In this document: positions 27,549-38,958 of the stretch, in pieces
Position numbering within the stretch: the stretch's first letter is position 1
Layout: every line of letters begins with the position of its first letter
Assembly (NCBI GenBank): GCA_029168955.1
Contig: JAPDOI010000021.1
Span: 2,282,501 to 2,346,500 of the forward strand
Length of the DNA: 64,000 nt
Source: Aplectana chamaeleonis
Lineage: Eukaryota > Nematoda > Chromadorea > Rhabditida > Cosmocercidae
Direction of reading: 5' to 3'
Position numbers and translations under genes: made by a program
The notes under the pieces: model-generated
Database searches by the model: none
Told to the model about the DNA's origin: nothing
What the model saw: the letters and a program-made list of their open reading frames with translations, nothing else

Positions 27549-27756
27549 TTTGACTAGTGTTTCATGCCTTTGCGACAAAACTTTTTGGGTAAGTGATACG
27601 ATTTTCAGAATTAGCTACCTCGATCGATTCGGTCCTAATCAGTTACGTTCGTATTTTTAGTTGTTATTTTTCTGTTCAATAAAATGCTAGGTTGGGTTTG
27701 AAAACTGAGTTTGAAAGAAAAACACATATCGTCACAATATCAAACAAGAGAGTCAA

Positions 27757-28046
27757 AAACTCGTGCGCGGCGTTGTGAGGGAAATTTTACAGGCAGATTA
27801 AGGATTTTCAGCTATTTACCCAGGAGAAACGTTCTTTTTGGCAGATCGCTTAAATTTCTTGATTCGCTTGTCCTTTCTCTTTTATTCGCAAAAAACCAGA
27901 GATTTACCAGGGAATTACCAGAGATTCACCACTACTTTTTAACAAATTACCAGAGAATTACCACAAAAAAGTTTCCGTTCTCAGTAGTAATTTTGTGGTA
28001 ATTCTCTGGTAATTTCCTGGTATTTTGGTAAAAAAATTCGGCCTGA
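27757..28046 (+). repeat. dispersed repeat, copy 1
   Basis: This matches 47208-47505 in the same orientation, from 'aactcgtgcgcggcgttgt' to a 'ttttggtaaaaaaa' end. The second half is a short hairpin built from 'ccagagaattaccac' and its complement. Non-coding. Confidence 0.7.
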
Positions 28047-28059
28047 GTGCATCTTGTGT

Positions 28060-28240
28060 TATTGGTATTTTGCTGGTCTTGTTCTCTAAAACATACTGGT
28101 ATTTCACTCGTTCTTCTCAAATTTCACTCGCTTGACTTGTTTTGTTCCACACTCGTGTTCGACTCCTACTTTAGTGCATCTCTGATGCTGCAAATCATGG
28201 CAGAGAATTTTATGAACATTTTTTATATCATATACGTATA
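28060..28240 (+). repeat. dispersed repeat, copy 2 of an inverted pair
   Basis: This is the reverse complement of 3785-3965, directly adjoining the preceding repeat. Open frames on both strands here are shadows. Confidence 0.6.
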
Positions 28241-28392
28241 CTATTGGACAGAAAGCATTGGTTGAATCAATACGCAGAATAACTAGCACAAAGGTATTTG
28301 AAGTTGTCGACAAAAAAAACCAAAACAAAAAAACATCCGCATTATTCACAATACATCTATAGGTATATATATACTATACTTCGGCGACTCGA

Positions 28393-28640
28393 AATTGTTT
28401 TCGAATAATCGAGTTATCGGCTAAGTCGATTTTTTGAAATTTCGAATGATCGAGTTTTCGACTAAGTCGATTTTTGGAAATTTCGAATAATCGAGTTTTC
28501 GACTAAGTCGATTTTTCATAATTTCGAATAATCGAAGTTTCGACTGACTCAATTTTTCAAAATTTCGAATAATCGAGTAGCCGAATTGACTCGATTTTTC
28601 GAATAATCGAATGGTCAAGTTTTCGACTAACTCAATTTTT
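28393..28640 (+). repeat. AT-rich tandem repeat (TTCGAATAATCGAG type)
   Basis: Diverged tandem units of roughly 40-43 bp carry the words TTTCGAATAATCGAG and TTTTCGACTAAGTCGA. The TTCGAA and TCGA palindromes make it self-complementary. The same family is at 30350-30600, and a related version is at 46367-46560. Confidence 0.75.
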
Positions 28641-29476
28641 CCAATTTTCAGCAACTGAGTTTCTGAAGCACCTTATCTCGACTATTTTAAGCATACCACA
28701 TTCTACTGCTTCGAGACAATGATTAAAAGTATATCTGGTAATGAAAAAGGCCATCTTCACACAGTAAGACGGCCGGAACTAATATTCATGTATTAATGTC
28801 GATTAGCAATACCCATCGACCGAATTTCAAAAGCTTAGAAAACCAAACAAATTTCACTATAGGAGAGAAATACGAGATCATTTAATGAATGAACAATCAG
28901 AATTCATCTTTGGAGACGATAACCATGGAAAAAGCCGTAGCTGAGTTTAGCAATATTAAGCCAGGGCAAATCGTAGTCTACTTCTAGATCATCCAAACTC
29001 ATAGTGGAATCTCCGTCATCATATTCAGCCTCTTCGGCTAGACTTTAGCCGTTTTCTTCGTCTTTCTAGCCTTCATGGCTTTTTTCGTCTTCTTGCCCTA
29101 TTTCTTCGACGGAGAGTGCAGCCCCTCTCCCGTATCTGCGAAGCTGTGCTTCTGTTGCCACAAAACAAGCTGCTTGTTTTCTGGATCTCCTATTTTTTTC
29201 TGAGAGGAAGGAGGATATAGCCAAGCATAAAAACCAATTTGAAAGTCAAAAGTTTCGGTTGCGCTGGGACGTTCCGCTGGTCCCAAATGCATTCAAGCCT
29301 CATGCATGCCTCTTTTCTCGAGCAAGCTGAAATCCAGGACATCGCGGCCGTCTTGTTATCTTTGATGAGTTTATCGGTATGTTAACACCTGAGGATTGAA
29401 CAATTTTGGCGTAAATCATTGCCGGCAATAAGTGAAAAAGGTGGTCCTGAGCCGTACGAGAACATTCGAGAATTAT
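28641..29476. other. unassigned DNA
   Basis: I see no gene. A short minus-strand frame at 29098-29292 has no motif. Confidence 0.4.
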
Positions 29477-29737
29477 GACTCCGACACTGGGAGAGGAGAT
29501 CTACGGGAGAAAATGGAGCTGTCGATGAACTACAGGAGGTATATTGTACTACAGATGAACGAATGAAGATGATGAGGTGAACTACTGGAGTAATCGCCGC
29601 TCTGCAGCGACGCGAACCGTTATGACGTCATTTCAAATGTACTGAACGCAATTAACACCTACAAACTACATATATGACGCCAAACATTCGTCAGGATCAT
29701 TAACATGTTTACACAAAAGAATTAACATTGTTGCTGG

Positions 29738-29815
29738 TATAAAACGCTTCTCATCTCACAGCGTGCCTCAGTCGGCTCTTCGGAGCCGGACCTGGAAGGT
29801 GGCCTCGAATCACCT
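29738..29815 (+). promoter_or_regulatory. TATA + CATCTCA + hairpin module, copy A
   Basis: TATAAAA (29738-29744), then exactly 7 bp, then CATCTCA (29752-29758), then the hairpin AGGTGGCCTCGAATCACCT at 29797-29815. The same order and spacing recur at 39573 and, on the minus strand, at 59862. The TATA-to-CATCTCA distance suits a core promoter with start sites near CATCTCA. That is inference; no ORF follows. Confidence 0.55.
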
Positions 29816-29859
29816 ACGGATACCGGACGATATTTTTTGCCGCCAAAGGGAGGGGGCTC

Positions 29860-30020
29860 CCAACGGTTTTGGGGGGGGGGTGCTACCCAACTGTGGGGCC
29901 ACCTCCCCACGGTCCACAGTGGGGTGCACCCCAGTGCGGACCGTGGCAGTGGGGTGCCCCCCCCCTTTGGGGACCCCAAAGCGGATCACCCCAGGGGCAT
30001 GTTTCCGGGGTCACCTCTGT
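29860..30020. repeat. G-run and C-run block with inverted repeats
   Basis: A run of about ten G (near 29870) is followed by interleaved GGGG and CCCC words such as GTGGGGTGCACCCCA, ending with a C run. It has strong hairpin or G-quadruplex potential. Open frames on both strands are compositional. Confidence 0.6.
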
Positions 30021-30349
30021 GGACCCGGAAACAGTGTATCCCTGTAAAAATACGTTTGGTTACCTCGTACACCGGAATTTGAAGTTCCCTCCAAAATCGA
30101 GTTCTGTTCAACTACAGTGCTAATATACCTGTAAAAACATGTTAGGTTCCCGTCATCTACAGGAGAATTCCGTTCACCTACAGCTGATAACAGTAGATCC
30201 TCCGGATCAGTCCAGTAGATGACCTCTCCCAGTGTCGGAGGAGCAAATAACAACTGGCGGCAAATGAGGTGCATGGTCTGCAACTGTATTTGGAAACAAT
30301 TTAACTGACTTAGAATTTCTTTGACTCGAAACAGTCGACTATCGGATTT

Positions 30350-30600
30350 ATTCGACTGTTCTGGTCTATCGAATGATCGAGTTTTCGACTAAGTCGATTT
30401 TTCAAAATTTCGAATAATCGAGTTTTCGACGAAGTCTATTTTTCAGAATTTCGAATAATCGAGTTTTCGACTAAGTCGATTTTCAGGAATTTCGAATGAT
30501 CGAGTTTTCTACTAAATCGGTTTTTCGAAATTTCGAACAATCGAGTAGTCGAATGACTCGATGTCGACTGTTTCAGTCGATACCAAGACTCGATGACTCG
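30350..30600 (+). repeat. AT-rich tandem repeat, second block
   Basis: Same family as 28393-28640 (TTCGAATAATCGAG and TTTTCGACTAAGTCGA words). It ends about 25 bp before the LINE ORF1 start. Confidence 0.75.
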
Positions 30601-30626
30601 ACTCGACATAAGTATAATATATCTAA

Positions 30627-32211
30627 ATGGCTAAAACACAGACTCAAAGAACTTATAAGACAAGAAGCTCCGTCAACTCACAGATCCCGCAGATAGCTGA
30701 GGCCTCTGCTCAAAAGGATCACGCCGTGGGTTTTGATAAATTGACAGCCGCCGAACTTTTGAATCAGATTCTTGAGCTAAATAAGGACCCGGCTATAGAG
30801 CGTTTACTTTTAGCTCTATCTGAAGAAATTCCAAAGCATGTCTCTGACGAGATTTAGAGCGAAAAACGTTCCCGCAGCTTGGTGATCTATGGGCTGGAAG
30901 AACCCTCAGATAACCTTTGTCTTAAAGGCAGCATACACGCTCGCAAGCATAGTCGAGATAACAGCATAGATAGGTCCGCACGGCCAGTACTATGTCGTCA
31001 ACGGCGTTTGAAGCGATGAAAACTGTCCAGGATGACAGTATTTGACAATGTTTGAGCAATCTTGGCTTCTACGCCCGTATTTTCACACCCCTTTGAGTAA
31101 CAGAATGAGAATCGACACTTGTGAAAACGTGTGATAATTGAGAGTGATAGCTTTACCAAATGGGAGTGCACGAGTGAAATAGCTTGGTTTACTTGAGTAT
31201 AACATGTTTGTGCACTGATAAAATCCTCCATTTCAAGACGTCAGCCACAGTAGAGCGGCCTTCTCGAAAGTGGACGGGAGTCATTAGGTATGTACAGGCC
31301 ATAAACGGCCAATGTCTCAACGTCGACTGCGTACCACGCGCTGCGCGACCGCACGCGCGTCGGAAGCAGACGGGTTTTGCCGCCGCGCGACGAGTTTTGG
31401 CGGCCGCGCGACGCTCTTCGGCCGCGCGGCGGCCGAAACTCGTCGCGCGGCGGCCAAACCCGGTCTGCTTCCGACGCGCGTGCGGTCGCGCAGTGCGTGG
31501 TACGCAGTCGACGGTGAGACATTGGCCGTTTTATGGCCTGTACATACCTAATGACTCCCGTCCACTTTCGAGAAGGCCGCTCTACTGTGGCTGACGTCTT
31601 GAAATGGAGGACTTTATCAGTGCACAAACATGTTATACTCAAGTAAACCAAGCTATTTCTCTCGTGCACTCCCATTTGATAGTGCTATCACTCTCAATTA
31701 TCACACGTTTTCACAAGTGTCGATTCTCATTCTGTTACTCAAAGGGGTGTGAAAATACGGGCGTAGAAGCCAAGATTGCTCAAACATTGTCAAATACTGT
31801 CATCCTGGACAGTTTTCAGCGCTTCAAACGTCGTTGACGACATAGTACGGGCCGTGCGGACCTATCTATGCTGTTATCTCGACTATGCTTACGAGCGTGT
31901 ATGCTGCCTTTAAGGATCGCCAAAAGGATCTTGAAGATAGGGTTTACTCCGTCCAAGACACTCTTGATGTCGACTGTGCACCGTCAGACATGTTCAGTAT
32001 GGGTAAACCCGATCCAGAACGTCCGCGTTTGATGAAGGTTCTGTTGCCGACCACCACCCACGTGCGAATAGCTCTGTCTAAAGCTCACTCACTTCGCGGT
32101 TCGACCCTTTCTCATGTATTCGTTAGGAGAAGTATGACTCGTGAGGAAAGAAACCGCGAATACGAGCTCCGGCGTCAGGCTCGTGAGCTCAATAAAGACA
32201 AGTGTTCGTGA
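30627..32211 (+). pseudogene. LINE ORF1 protein, split by a MITE
   Basis: ORF1 proteins of such LINEs are RNA-binding chaperones of the retrotransposon particle. The 5' part begins at ATG 30627 and runs to an in-frame TAG at 30855-30857, after which the same frame continues with RSRSLVIYGLEEP, resembling the start of an RRM-like strand. At 30922 the frame is interrupted by a 984-bp MITE. After 31913 it resumes exactly in phase with KDRQKDLEDRV, followed by RPRLMKVLLPTT and RSMTREERNREYELRRQA, and ends at 32211. The basic C-terminal tail fits nucleic-acid binding. The family assignment rests on position before an endonuclease/RT ORF and on these motifs. One internal stop plus the insertion make it non-functional. 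Confidence 0.7.
30926..31909. mobile_element. 984-bp fold-back MITE at TTAA, inside LINE ORF1
   Basis: It is flanked by TTAA on both sides (30922-30925 and 31910-31913) with ends AGGCAGCATACACGCTCG and its complement. The two arms are almost perfect inverted copies over more than 400 bp each and meet in a GC-rich centre (31310-31510, rich in CGCGCG and GGCCGC words). Deleting the element plus one TTAA restores the LINE reading frame exactly, which proves the insertion. TTAA duplications are typical of piggyBac-type transposition. The frames of 130-144 codons on both strands are palindrome shadows, not genes. Confidence 0.9.
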
Positions 32212-32331
32212 ATGGGTGGTTTACAAAGGTCAACTAATGCGCAGATCTGACATTCCAACAAAATCGTCGCGCGAGTCAGGCATTACTGCAAATTCTTCGG
32301 GAAACCTCTGAAGTCGCAAGGAATTCCGGTA

Positions 32332-34933
32332 TTGAAATGTTGTTTGATTAATGCTCGGAGTCTAGTAAACAAAATTACCATTTGAAAGTTTTTCTTTCGC
32401 AACGTAAGCCTGATATTTTATTTATCACAGAAAGCTGGCTATCTGAAAATATTGTGATTCCGAAATTGTTGGTGGTTTACCTTACATGATACACCGCTTG
32501 GATCGCAAGCGTTCAAAAGGTGGTGGGGTCTGTTGCCTAGTAAAAGGAAATCTCTCTACTGATCTAGTTACTAAAATCTCTCTTTCGAAAGCATATGTTT
32601 TGTGTTTTGAACTGTTTTGCACTAGGAACGCTTCCTTAACTCGATTCGTCGCGGTTTTTCGTCCTCCTAATTCGAATAATGACGCGGATAGTGAACTTCT
32701 CGAATTACTCGAGGACCTCATATCTGTACGTCATAATAATATCATACTAGGGGATTTTAACCTTCGAATTGATTGGATAAACTCGGTTCCACTAAACTCA
32801 TCTAGCTCACATTTTCCAAACTTTTTTACGGAAGGAAACTTTCAACAATTTGTTCATCAGCCGACTCACTCCAATAATACGCTTGATATTGTTTTGTCAT
32901 CTTCTTCCAACGTTTCATCAGTCTCGATTTTTCCACCGATATCTAACTCTGACCACGCAATTGTTTCCTCCGGGGTGAACAATGTGTGTCCTGAAGTTCA
33001 TGTCCTCCCAGCTCCTGATTTCCTCAGAGCCGACTTTGTTTCACTTAACAACTTCTTTGCAAGCATTGATTGGCTAAATCTGTTTGATCAGTTCTCTTCG
33101 GTAACCGAGGCATATCAGAGATTTTGTAGTGTGCTTTATAAGGGCCAAAATGTTTGTCCCTATGAAATTTTCAAAACCTTTCACATTGAAATACCCAGTG
33201 CATATAAGTAATTTGGAGGAACAAAAACAGCCGTTATTCAACACTCTGACGAATCCGCTCGCAAATCGGCAATACAAAAAGGTCTGCTTGGATTTATCCC
33301 ACCGCTTGAAAAAATTTCTGGATACCCATGAGCGTCGTCTTGCCTCAAAGAATTCGTTCAAGCATATGTTCCACTACGTCCGCCAGAAGATGAAGTCCAA
33401 TCGACCGTTGCCAACGCTGACTGATCTTTCTGGCAAGCGATACCTAAGTAATGTCGAAAAACTGATGCTCTTAGACACTATTTTTCCAGTGTTTTCTCAT
33501 ATGGTGGGACTGATTTCCAATTGAATGGTGTTCGTTACATCCAGCCCAGTTGTAGTGACATCTATTTTCACCCATATAAAATCTTCTCTATTCTCAAGAA
33601 ATTGAAGCCATCTCTCACTGAACCCTTAGCCTTACGCCAGCTCCCATTAAGGTCATGGAGAAGATAATCAACGAGAAATTATTAGACTGGCTCAACAAAT
33701 CATTCCGCAAGAACAACATGGCTTTCTGCCGAGAGCGTCGACATGTACAAATCTTGTAGAAACAATATTTGATTACGCTAGAGCGGTGAATAGTGAGAAG
33801 TCAGTTGATGTAATCTATCTAGACCTGTCTAAGGCTTTTGAAAAGGAATGCCACCTGAAACTAATTGCTAAATTAGAGCGTATTGGTATTATGGGCAATC
33901 TTCTGAAATGGATAAATTCGTATTTGCAGGATAGACTTATGACAGGGAGAGTTGGTTCCAGTTTCTCCCCGAGTTATCCCTGTGTCAGTGAGGTTCAACA
34001 GGGGGGGCGTCCTGTCTCCTCTACTTTTCCTCGTTTATACCATTGACCTTCCGCAACTACTGAAAACAACCCCAATGTCTACGTTCAGATGTTTGCGGAT
34101 GATATCAAGGTTTATGGTGTTTTCGATCGCAATAATTTTGAAGCTGTGCGCGGAGCTCTTAAAGCCTCTACTGACAGGATATCAGCTTGGACTCTACACT
34201 GGGATATACCACTTAATCTCGCAAAATCTACTGTGATGCATATAGGTGACTGCGATGTCATTGGCTACCACGTAAATAATGTCGAACTCAACACCTGCGA
34301 CTCCATCAGGGATCTTGGTGTCATAGTCCAATCTAACCTGAAGTTTTCAGACCACGTAGACATTGTTGTCCGTGAAGCGTATTCCTCCCTTTTTACGATT
34401 TTTCGCAATGTGCATTGTACTGATTCAGCAATACTGATTCGCCTTTATAAGTCCTACGTACTGCCGCATCCTGAATACTGCTCACCCGTGTGGAGTCCCA
34501 AGCGCAGGAAGGATGTACTCAAAATTGAAAAAGTCCAACACCTCTTCACCAGGATTATGTGGTACAGGTCTACTAGGAATCTCAATCGTGGGAATTGCCC
34601 AATTACCATGCTAGGCTCGAACAATTTGGTATGAAATCTCTGGAGTATAGAAGGATTTTCGCGGACATGGTATTTTGTTTTCGTGTTCTACGAAATGGAT
34701 TGAAAATTCCGGCCAGTAAGTTTTGGATCTTCATGCCGACTAAAGCTATATCAGGTGGGTTAAGATTACACTACCATAGAATTCACAGAAAAAAGCACTC
34801 CATCCTCTTCAACTTCGTTTCGAACAGATTCGCTAGATGTACACAAAATTTGCCTTCAGAAACTCTTCAATCCAATAGCAGCTCTGTTTTCAATCGACGG
34901 CTGAAGTTGGCCGATCTAACTTCCCTTCTGTAG
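32332..34933 (+). pseudogene. LINE ORF2: AP endonuclease and reverse transcriptase
   Basis: ORF2 nicks target DNA and copies LINE RNA into it. The endonuclease begins with INARSLVNK (about 32350), then PDILFITESWL in another frame. The long frame 32486-33211 contains IILGDFNLRIDW (catalytic G-D-F-N) and a SDH motif at ISNSDHAI. The RT region follows in several frames: a thumb-side leader (33129-33524), DVIYLDLSKAFE (motif A, 33800s), QQGGVLSPLLFLVY (motif B-like), and FADDIKVYG (motif C with both catalytic Asp, about 34090-34115). C-terminal RT-associated sequence runs to 34933. At least five frameshifts, near 32385, 33200, 33525, 34000 and 34600, break it. Motif order and spacing match CR1/Jockey-type LINEs; the exact clade is not decided. 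Confidence 0.88.
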
Positions 34934-35721
34934 ATCTTTGGTGATAAATGACCCGGCGATGTGCTGAAATTTGCAGGCAATGTTGCTTCCTTGATTCCAT
35001 ATGTATTCTATTCAATGCACTGATTATGAGTCTATTTACTGGTCGATCATGGTGCCATGCTGCATGGATTACCAATGGATATCCTGTATGCCCGAAACAC
35101 ATCAAGCTTCAGGAAATCTTGCGATATCTCTCACATGTGACCCATTGATGCTGCCGTTATCTGGAGTTATCCTGATGTTCTCGAGTTTGGCCATGTTCGC
35201 CAAAAGCAGAATGAAATCCTCCATGCTCTTTGAACCACTACTATAAATCTTCTTGAACTAAGACTACTATGAAATAAGGCGGCTACCTCCCCCATCCAAG
35301 TTTACGGATATCCACATCTCTGTTTGAATACTACCGATCACTGCCCAAAATATTCTTGTGTAATTCACTTACAACCCTAAACAACTAAATTAGTGATACA
35401 CGTCAACAAGGTGCATGGTTTACCATTCGATCCTTGGGCATGGGTCTTACGCCTGAGGTTCGTACCAGATCAAAGAGGCACCTGAATTGGCCCGCCCCAG
35501 AATAACTTCGGTTAGTTGCGTTGCCCAGGCTGGCTGTATCCTTACTCATGTATACTATCATACCTATATACCACGATATATATGTTGAAAGCCGTTCTTT
35601 GGAGAAATCGCTAGTTGCCAAACCAACTATGACATGATACTAATTCCCTGGTGAAGGTGACTACACACTCGGAAAAACGCTTCTCTATTTTTGGTAGTCA
35701 GGAAAGAGCAGAACATAACTA

Positions 35722-36863
35722 CAATACCCGCACTAATTTACTCAAAAAAGCCGCAAAAGTCGCGAACTCGCGACTTTTGCGACTTTTCGTCATAACTCGG
35801 CCCGAAGTGACCCATTCGAGCAGTGAAGGGCATATTTCGAATCAGCATCGAGAGCTCTTTCTTCTGAGCTCTCGCATGTCTTACGGCCAAACAAGGCATA
35901 TAGGGCTAACACAATCAATCGAGTTGGTGAAAGGAAAATTCAAGTATTTTGTGGTTATTTGACGTAATTCCTCGTCCACCTCAACAGTGTGTACATGATA
36001 GACAACAGTTTAATAAACTGTCTGCGGCTGACAGACTTTTTCTGTGAAATTTCAGTTTTTTGATTTTCTAAACCCGAATATTTCACCATTTCTACAGCCG
36101 CAAGCCTCATCTTGCTTAGACTTACAGAGAGTAGCAATGTTTTTCATCGACTGTGTCTGAATCCATCCATGGTGGAAAACTTGTAGAAAATTTAGGCCTT
36201 GAAAAGTGGTTCGCAGCGACTTCAAATGAGTGATCTTTGACTTCAGCCCTTCCAAGGAGGCCCGTACCCCCTCTCAGGGGCTGGTAATATTTGTAGCTCC
36301 TCGGTGTACATGATAAATAGTTCGGAAAACCACCTAAGATTTTTTGCCAATTATTCTTTTCAAACTCAAAAACGTGGCCTAAATTTGGCCTAAATTTTCT
36401 ACAAGTTTTCCACCATGGATGGATTCAGACACAGTCGATGAAAAACATTGCTACTCTCTGTAAGTCTAAGCAAGATGAGGCTTGTGGTTGTAGAAATGGT
36501 GAGATATTCAGGTTTAGAAATTCAAAAAACCGAAATTTCGCAGAAAACGTCTGTTAGTCGCAGACAGTTTAATAAACTGTTGTCTATCATGTACACACTG
36601 TTGAGGTGGACGTGGCATCACGTCAGGTAACCACAAAACACTTGAATTTTCCTTTCACCGACTCGATTGATTGTGTTAGCCCTATAAGCCTTGTTTGGCC
36701 GTAAGACACGCGAAAGCTCAGAAGAAAGAGCTCTCGATGCTGATTCGAAATATGCCCTTCACTGCTCGAATGGGTCACTTCGAGCCGAGTTATGACGAAA
36801 AGTCGCAAAAGTCGCGAGTTCGCGACTTTTGCGGCTTTTTTGAGTAAATTAGTGCGGGTATTG
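35722..36863. mobile_element. 1.14-kb TA-flanked fold-back element
   Basis: The ends CAATACCCGCACTAATTTAC and the complement are each flanked by TA (35720-35721, 36864-36865). The arms are nearly identical over about 450-500 bp, and only a central segment around 36200-36370 is less symmetric. It contains a nested palindrome, GTCGCGAACTCGCGAC, near both tips. There is no transposase. TA flanks suggest Tc1/mariner-type mobilisation. It probably sits in the 3' region of the LINE. Open frames on both strands are mirror images. Confidence 0.8.
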
Positions 36864-36998
36864 TATCTTTCCCCTATTTGCTATTATTGCTGTTCACTTC
36901 CTTATTTTTTCGTTCTTTTATTATTCGCTCTTCAAGTGCCAAAGGCGCGCCACTGTTTCTTTTCTCAATGTCGATGGCGCACCTACAGTGCAAATAAG

Positions 36999-37032
36999 AA
37001 TAAATATAAATATAAATATAAATATAAGTATA
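36999..37032 (+). repeat. (AAATAT)n-like microsatellite, probable LINE tail
   Basis: AATAAATATAAATATAAATA-type units form an A-rich simple repeat of the kind that ends many non-LTR retrotransposons. Placement after the LINE supports that reading. Confidence 0.6.
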
Positions 37033-37033
37033 C

Positions 37034-37579
37034 CAAGAACTGATTTTTGTGATCCGGAAAAAAACGGGAGCGATTCACTAAACTTAGTGCACTCGTCAGC
37101 TTCAAGTACTATTAACTAATATCATCTAATCGTAACGACATGTTATGTATTAAGACATAAGAAAATAGGCACAGACATGCAAAGTAGTTACAGAGACACC
37201 GCTTTCGATGTCAACCCAGAGTTTAGCTTGAAGACACTGTCACCATTTATCCTCGCGCTCCTGGAATCTTAATAGTAGTAGGAGCAAGTGTGGAATAAAT
37301 TTGGTGTTAAAGCTATGATTTCACTGTATCATAATTATGGCGATACCTTGGGCATTCTCCTTTCATCAAGAGACCTTCTAACCCTTGACTCAGCAATCAT
37401 TGGTCAAAATTGACTTAGGCACTGGTGATGACTCTTTTAAAGCTCGTACCCGTTCCGAATGCCTGCCCCTAACTGAATAACTGATGAAATAGTTTTGCAC
37501 ATATGTTAATTATATTGGTCATGAAGGTAGAACTTTATTATTTCTCTGACGGTGACGTCGCTACCTTTTAGCCGAAACG
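37034..37579. other. unassigned DNA
   Basis: I see no gene or repeat. Confidence 0.4.
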
Positions 37580-37780
37580 GTTCGGGACAGGGGCTGGGCA
37601 GTCTGCGCCCTTGAAGATCTCCGTAGACTACAAAATCAGTCGTGGAACTGCTGCCCCAGCTAGGAGTCTGGGGCAGCTAGAGCAGCGGGAAACACTGCTG
37701 GGGCATGATTGATTAGATGATCTACTGTCCTCGCACTGCGATGGTCAAAGGTGCCGACTGCCCTGCCCCTGCCCCAACCC
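37580..37780. repeat. 200-bp imperfect inverted repeat
   Basis: The arms GACAGGGGCTGGGCAGTCTG (about 37585) and the complement-like GACTGCCCTGCCCCTGCC (about 37757) enclose a GC-rich loop with a second small hairpin, CTGCCCCAGC / GTCTGGGGCAGC. Non-coding; possibly a small TIR element, but the ends are not defined. Confidence 0.45.
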
Positions 37781-37914
37781 GGCGCGTTGATGCATGCGGC
37801 CCCAGGCTACAGCCATGATAAAGCATCACCAGCAAAAGTAGTGCGTAAAGTGTCGTGCGAAATTTGTGCAAAGCTAATTCTCAGGCTCTCGTGGGACGTC
37901 GCATGTTTCTTTAA

Positions 37915-38385
37915 GGGCAGCATACACGCTCGTCAACTTGGTTGAGATAACTACGGAAATAGAATGGTATGGCTCAGAACACAACGCCTAAGCATTTGGA
38001 AGCTTCAAAAACGACCCACAATGACGCTGCACGAGTGAGAAGTTGGCACCGCCCCTGTATCTGCCCGCTCCTCTATTTGCGTCCTCCTCCAAAAACAGAG
38101 GTGGTGGGCCATCCCCACCGTCGGCGACGTTTATGGGTGGTAGAATAGGTGCAATAGGTAAGCCACAAACGTTGCCGGCGGTGGAGATGGTCCAGCACCC
38201 CTGCTTTGGAGGAGGACGCAAATACAGGGGGCGGGCAGATACAGGGGGGGGGGGCAACTTCTTACTCGTGTAGCGTCATTGTGGGTCGTTTTTTACGCTT
38301 CAAAATGCGTAGGCGTTGTGTTATGAGCCATACCATTCTATTTCCGTAGTTATCTCAACCACGTTTACGAGCGTGTATGCTGCCT
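37915..38385. mobile_element. 471-bp fold-back MITE at TTAA
   Basis: Flanked by TTAA (37911-37914, 38386-38389). The ends are GGGCAGCATACACGCTCG and the complement of AGGCAGCATACACGCTCG. The arms are imperfect inverted copies, including the GC-rich inner part at 38040-38265 with a run of about ten G. The ends are the same as the MITE in LINE ORF1 but the interior is different, so it belongs to the same superfamily and another subfamily. Confidence 0.85.
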
Positions 38386-38399
38386 TTAAACATGTAAAG

Positions 38400-38465
38400 A
38401 CAGCGGCCGAGGGCGAACTGGCACCGCGGTCCCTGTCCGGTGCCAGTTCGCCCCTTGGCCGCTGC
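38400..38465. repeat. GC-rich hairpin
   Basis: Arms GGCGAACTGGCACCG and CGGTGCCAGTTCGCC, extended by GCGGCC / GGCCGC, flank a short loop CGGTCCCTGT. It stands directly after the MITE right flank. Function unknown. Confidence 0.6.
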
Positions 38466-38524
38466 CGGGTCGCTCTCGGGGCGACAGCGGTGCCAACTCC
38501 AGATATAGTGATAAACTGTGGGAC

Positions 38525-38790
38525 CTCAGTGGCAGTGCGCCGGACGCCAGATAAAGTGTGCGGGACCCCACTGACAGTGCGCCGGACACTGGACAATGTA
38601 TACGGGACCCTACTGACAGTGCGCCGGACGCCGGACAAAGTATACGGGACACAATTGGCGGTGCGCCGGACGCCGGACAAAGTATACGGGACTTATTAGA
38701 CAGTGCGCCGGATGCCGGATAAAGTGTACGGGACCCAAATGTGAATACGTCAGACGCCGTGAAAAAGTGTGCAGGATGTCATGAAGAGTT
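38525..38790 (+). repeat. 42-bp tandem repeat (21-bp dimer family)
   Basis: About six units of roughly 42 bp alternate GTGCGCCGGACGCC and GTATACGGGACC-type halves. In sequence and period this is the same family as 54290-56200 and, at the 21-bp level, as 5640-6120 and 43727-44045. Frames on both strands stay open because the period is a multiple of three. Confidence 0.75.
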
Positions 38791-38958
38791 TTTAGGCCAA
38801 GCCGAGCCGTCACGGCGCCCCTTGCACAATCGGTTTTCGTTTTTTTCCTTGTCTTTTCGCTTTCTGTGACTACTCGGGCTGGCATATCGGATCACCTGGC
38901 GGATTTCTGTCTTCTTTCGCCTTCCCGAATACAGCCACTGCGATTTCCCCGAGCTTAA

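Larger units (their letters stand above)
29477..30242. mobile_element. candidate TIR element, about 766 bp
   Basis: Inverted ends CTCCGACACTGGGAGAGG (29477-29494) and its exact complement (30225-30242) bound a non-coding interior. The interior contains the TATA module at 29738 and a G/C-run block at 29860-30020. I could not find a target duplication, so the boundaries rest on the 18-bp inverted repeat alone. Confidence 0.5.
30600..37033 (+). mobile_element. CR1-like LINE, decayed, with two nested insertions
   Basis: The element reads ORF1, then AP-endonuclease and reverse transcriptase (ORF2), then a 3' region ending in a (AAATAT)n-like tail at about 36999-37032. Removing the fold-back MITE in ORF1 (30926-31909) and the fold-back in the 3' region (35722-36863) leaves about 4.3 kb, a usual size for such LINEs. 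Stops and frameshifts in both ORFs show it is dead. That the 3' segment and the microsatellite belong to the LINE is inference from order and the typical simple-repeat tail. Confidence 0.7.

Noticed and set aside
29722..30123. Gly/Pro-rich proteins on both strands
   Set aside because: Frames follow the G-run and C-run block and have no independent support.
31184..31837. Open frames of 77-144 codons on both strands
   Set aside because: Mirror-image frames from the fold-back MITE inserted in LINE ORF1.
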